A program made the position numbers and the translations under genes. A stretch of DNA of 64,000 nt, from NCBI GenBank assembly GCA_910589105.1, contig CAJUST010000002.1:17987-81986 (forward strand). Reading direction: 5' to 3'. Below, in pieces: positions 62,401-64,000 of the stretch. Source of the stretch: an uncultured Lachnospiraceae bacterium. GTDB taxonomy: Bacteria; Bacillota; Clostridia; Lachnospirales; Lachnospiraceae. The notes beneath the pieces are model-generated. The model ran no database searches. It saw only the letters and a program-made list of their open reading frames with translations, and was not told the origin of the DNA. How positions within the stretch are numbered: the first letter of the stretch is position 1; each line of letters opens with the position of its first letter.

Positions 62401-64000
62401 GGTTCGGAAATTGAAATTTATTCCGGCATTTTTGATGGGCGGCAGAATGAATTTATTGATAAAATGCACGAAAAAGGATATGATGCAAAATATGACGGCG
62501 TAATTATCCATCCATACAGCAATGGCGTAACCAGCTATGAAGATTCTTTGGTGAGAGCGAAAGGTTTTTCTAATAACATTGCAACTTATAGAAATAAAAT
62601 GCTGTCGCTTACACAAGATGACAGTAAGAAAGTCGCGGTTTCTGAATTTGGAATTTTAAGCGTCAGCCCCGCCAGTAATTACCAGACTTCTTTAGGCCAT
62701 GCAATTTATATTGCAAACCATATGATAGATTGTGTAAATTCCGGCGCAGCTTACCAGAATAAACATTGTCTTGTGGATACGACAGGCGCAAGCGATAATT
62801 TAGGGGCATGGCAGCAGTGCGTAATCCAGTCCCATCAGACGGACAATGGCTATCAGTATGTGTCCACTCCGTCGGCGCGTTTGTTTTCCATTTTTAACAA
62901 TATGACGGGAAGCGTGGAAGTGAACCAGACAATTACAGGAAATGGGGTATTTACAGGCAGTGGGAATAATGCAGTCAGCAACGTGAATGTTTATTCGACG
63001 AAAGATGAATATGGAAATGCCTATGTGATGGCAGTCAATAATAAGAGTGAGAGCGCGTCAACTGTGGATATTACAGTCGATAACACGGATTTCACAGGAA
63101 AAGAGATAGAAATATGGTCGCTGTCATCGGAAGAAGTGACGGATATGAATACTTTGAGTGAACCGGATAAGGTTACAGTCGATAAGACGACGGTAACGGG
63201 AAGCGGCGATCATCTTACTTATACGCTTTTGCCGCACTCTGTTTACAGTTTTAAAATTCCTGCTAGGAAGGCAGACGTCATTGTAACGGCAGGTGAAAAT
63301 GGAACAGTGACAGGCGGACAGACAAACGTGGCTCCGGGAGAGATGGTAACTGTACAGGCGGTTCCCGATACAGGGTACCTTTTTGTCGGCTGGTTTGCAG
63401 GGGGAAGTTTGATTTCTTCTGAAGAAGAATATACATTCCGTGTTCCAGCAGGCGGAATCACTTTAGAAGCCAGATTCGACCGGCCGACGCAAGTTACGGT
63501 TGAAGCCGGAGAAGGCGGAACGGCAGGCGAGTCACAGTCGGCGGCGATAGGAAGCCAGATCACAGTGACGGCGAGAGCAAACGCGGGCTATCAGTTTGCA
63601 GGGTGGTATCAGGGAGAACAGCGGGTATCTACAGAGAACCCGTATACGTTTACGGTGGAATCCTCAATTACATTAACTGCAAGGTTTGAAAAGAAGAAGT
63701 TTGCGGTCAAGGTAGAAGCGCAGACGGGCGGCGTGGCAAGCGGCGGAAATGAAGAAGCGGAAGCCGGCAGTGAAATCACAGTGACGGCAACAGCGAATGA
63801 GGGATATGAATTTACTGGCTGGTATGAAGGAAGCGAGAAAAAGTCAACGGAAGCGGTATATACGTTTACAGTAGAAAAATCAGTCACGCTGACGGCAAAA
63901 TTTAAACGGAAGCAGACAGCGGGAGAAACAGTCACGGTGCAGGCAGTTGCGGAAGAAGGCGGAACGGCAAGCGGCGGGAAAGAAGCGGCAGTCGGCAGTG
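59443..64000 (+). CDS. Secreted LamG/GH-A clan glycoside hydrolase (arabinofuranosidase-like), incomplete
   Basis: At least 1519 residues; the frame runs off the window. ATG 59443 follows AAAGGAG. In order: signal peptide (to LLAAED); LamG 1 (GLVGHWTFDGG, about 45-270); a FIVAR-like helical linker; LamG 2 (GLVGYWTFEGD, about 359-580); a second FIVAR-like linker; a TIM-barrel hydrolase from about 658. Clan A features are SVRYPGGTVSNLFTW, the acid/base ELGNE (Glu833) and the probable nucleophile VSEFG (Glu1068). A beta-rich insert separates the two Glu residues. From about 1279 come InlB/Flg_new repeats (GYQFAGWYQGE, GYEFTGWYEGS). It probably cleaves a host or plant glycan at the cell surface; arabinofuranoside is a guess from the YPGG/GNE pattern. 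Confidence 0.85.
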   Translation, partial: MGVRKLLRNALALAVSFGLAIGEAPASLLAAEDTGDGNRESVVDLSDGLVGHWTFDGGSQDDAWLASSVTENLVAEKTDTGVSLSEDGGISGGAADFAGTANKCLTLKLKDANVGLTEATGSFSIGAWIKYRSISYTNETPTSVFHLDGDSAGQPILSISPNNSKNVYNTFLGGQLKYSSQEIAGNQWHHVMFVFDKTDTEKKARFYVNGVLAGEETITGNVIYGNGTRGGNIRVGYHRATQSSAVDGLMDEIRYYDTAVAADTVEAIYRDGGIKLEINTLKEDLRTLLTQAEALSGGDSESVANLTAAKEAAEALLGEGQAETEAFKTALQTAKNDLTAAIENYQQAGNEPDTVVSNGLVGYWTFEGDTETDRLASKGSVAGIAALKTGNGVTVQEGSGVSGGSASFSGNNASYLTLNLTEQYKLIASSNPFTIGAWIKYDDMEASGLSDISVFHQDGASAGRAILTIKNNGESGMRYGTYLAASNQYAEANIESGKWHHVMIAVDAAGEGRTAKIYVNGVLENENNSALGAALIDGTGNIRVGAHRQNADSPAIKGVMDEIRYYNRTLSAAEVKTIYDVHGDLIETENVKRELRDLIADARALTGGTAAAQTELDRVIGETEALLSNEAATLTALTEKKEELLAAIRAYEASAPVSIAVDTSDELREIPSAMFGINHRYHNYGYGSWDKDNDKIYDAFNELAKNADFGSVRYPGGTVSNLFTWKDTIGPKEQRTTTIAGNNFYSAAGETPVDPAFGVDEAMKWIYDDLDSEAIFVYGFGRGNPQDAADLVEYLNAPNDGSNPNGGVDWAAARAENGHEEPYGVIRFELGNEFSDTGQNYWMAGLSEHNRGVTDLYIEGDRMTISGQTSYYQTNNRVAKKGDWRASASLSDGKANEERYVYYLPVVEDTAEVFVGGTKWEIVDSLEGQGAANVCTFDYETGKIAFGDGVNGAIPSSGTQITCNYKTDQSGFVDYYEAMKAVADEIGSEIEIYSGIFDGRQNEFIDKMHEKGYDAKYDGVIIHPYSNGVTSYEDSLVRAKGFSNNIATYRNKMLSLTQDDSKKVAVSEFGILSVSPASNYQTSLGHAIYIANHMIDCVNSGAAYQNKHCLVDTTGASDNLGAWQQCVIQSHQTDNGYQYVSTPSARLFSIFNNMTGSVEVNQTITGNGVFTGSGNNAVSNVNVYSTKDEYGNAYVMAVNNKSESASTVDITVDNTDFTGKEIEIWSLSSEEVTDMNTLSEPDKVTVDKTTVTGSGDHLTYTLLPHSVYSFKIPARKADVIVTAGENGTVTGGQTNVAPGEMVTVQAVPDTGYLFVGWFAGGSLISSEEEYTFRVPAGGITLEARFDRPTQVTVEAGEGGTAGESQSAAIGSQITVTARANAGYQFAGWYQGEQRVSTENPYTFTVESSITLTARFEKKKFAVKVEAQTGGVASGGNEEAEAGSEITVTATANEGYEFTGWYEGSEKKSTEAVYTFTVEKSVTLTAKFKRKQTAGETVTVQAVAEEGGTASGGKEAAVGS

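Noticed and set aside
61600..62616. A 338-codon minus-strand frame inside the glycoside hydrolase gene
   Set aside because: The plus strand has a continuous domain-rich reading frame through this region; the antisense frame has no recognisable domain or ribosome site.

Overview
The window looks like a chromosomal segment from a Gram-positive anaerobe of the Clostridia, most likely Lachnospiraceae. The signs are clean AGGAGG ribosome binding sites, sigma-A promoters, a class B sortase with its own substrate, InlB-type and BspA-type repeat surface proteins, an L33-secE-nusG-L11-L1-L10-L12 operon with an L10 leader, a short flagellin and a degenerate LytM protein of the SpoIIQ type. This placement is inference from gene content; no species is claimed.

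Layout, left to right. 1-2.4 kb: tail of a degenerate M23 protein, a GIY-YIG protein and a DEAD-box RNA helicase. 2.5-6.5 kb: a sugar-type ABC importer (lipoprotein with an extra N-terminal domain, plus two permeases, no ATPase). 6.5-7.1 kb: G/T-rich non-coding DNA. 7.1-16.2 kb: a HlyD-like adaptor, then on the minus strand a chemoreceptor, a 1775-residue cell-wall protein and its class B sortase. 16.5-33.4 kb: a 16.9 kb integrated mobile element. 33.7-43.0 kb: a ten-gene Mrp/Mbh-like cation/proton antiporter operon. 43.1-46.1 kb: a decayed Rpn-type nuclease gene, a flagellin and a zinc-binding chemoreceptor. 46.2-49.7 kb: the ribosomal/secE/nusG operons. 49.7-59.0 kb: an XRE regulator, pyrE, VanZ-like and DUF6142-like membrane proteins, an M29 aminopeptidase, purE-purM-purN, a palindromic element and degenerate repeats, then purD and a HAD phosphatase. 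59.4 kb to the end: the first 1519 codons of a secreted LamG/glycoside hydrolase/InlB-repeat protein.

The mobile element is the main accessory feature. It lies between two identical 50-bp copies of the 3' part of a tRNA-Leu(UAG) gene (16496-16545 and 33322-33371); the right copy belongs to the intact tRNA. It carries a tyrosine integrase, an excisionase, a second excisionase-like HTH protein, an RHH mobilisation protein and a very short relaxase, but no type IV secretion genes, so it reads as an integrative and mobilizable element. Cargo is a PIN-domain toxin candidate, a 1231-residue BspA-like adhesin, a phage-style recombination set (DUF932 with a premature stop, YqaJ exonuclease, Rad52/Sak-like annealing protein), a DUF5688 protein, a PD-(D/E)XK protein and a 733-residue P-loop ATPase of unknown role. 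TTGCTGTCAAA direct repeats just inside both ends are candidate integrase arm sites, and the element appears to bring its own terminator for the tRNA it interrupts.

In the chromosomal part, the antiporter operon stands out for four NuoL/M/N-type subunits and for a gene order like archaeal Mbh/Mrp operons. The surface locus pairs a sortase with a substrate whose gene overlaps it by 4 bp. The purine genes are interrupted, where purH often sits, by a 130-bp palindromic element and about 500 bp of degenerate G/T-rich repeats.
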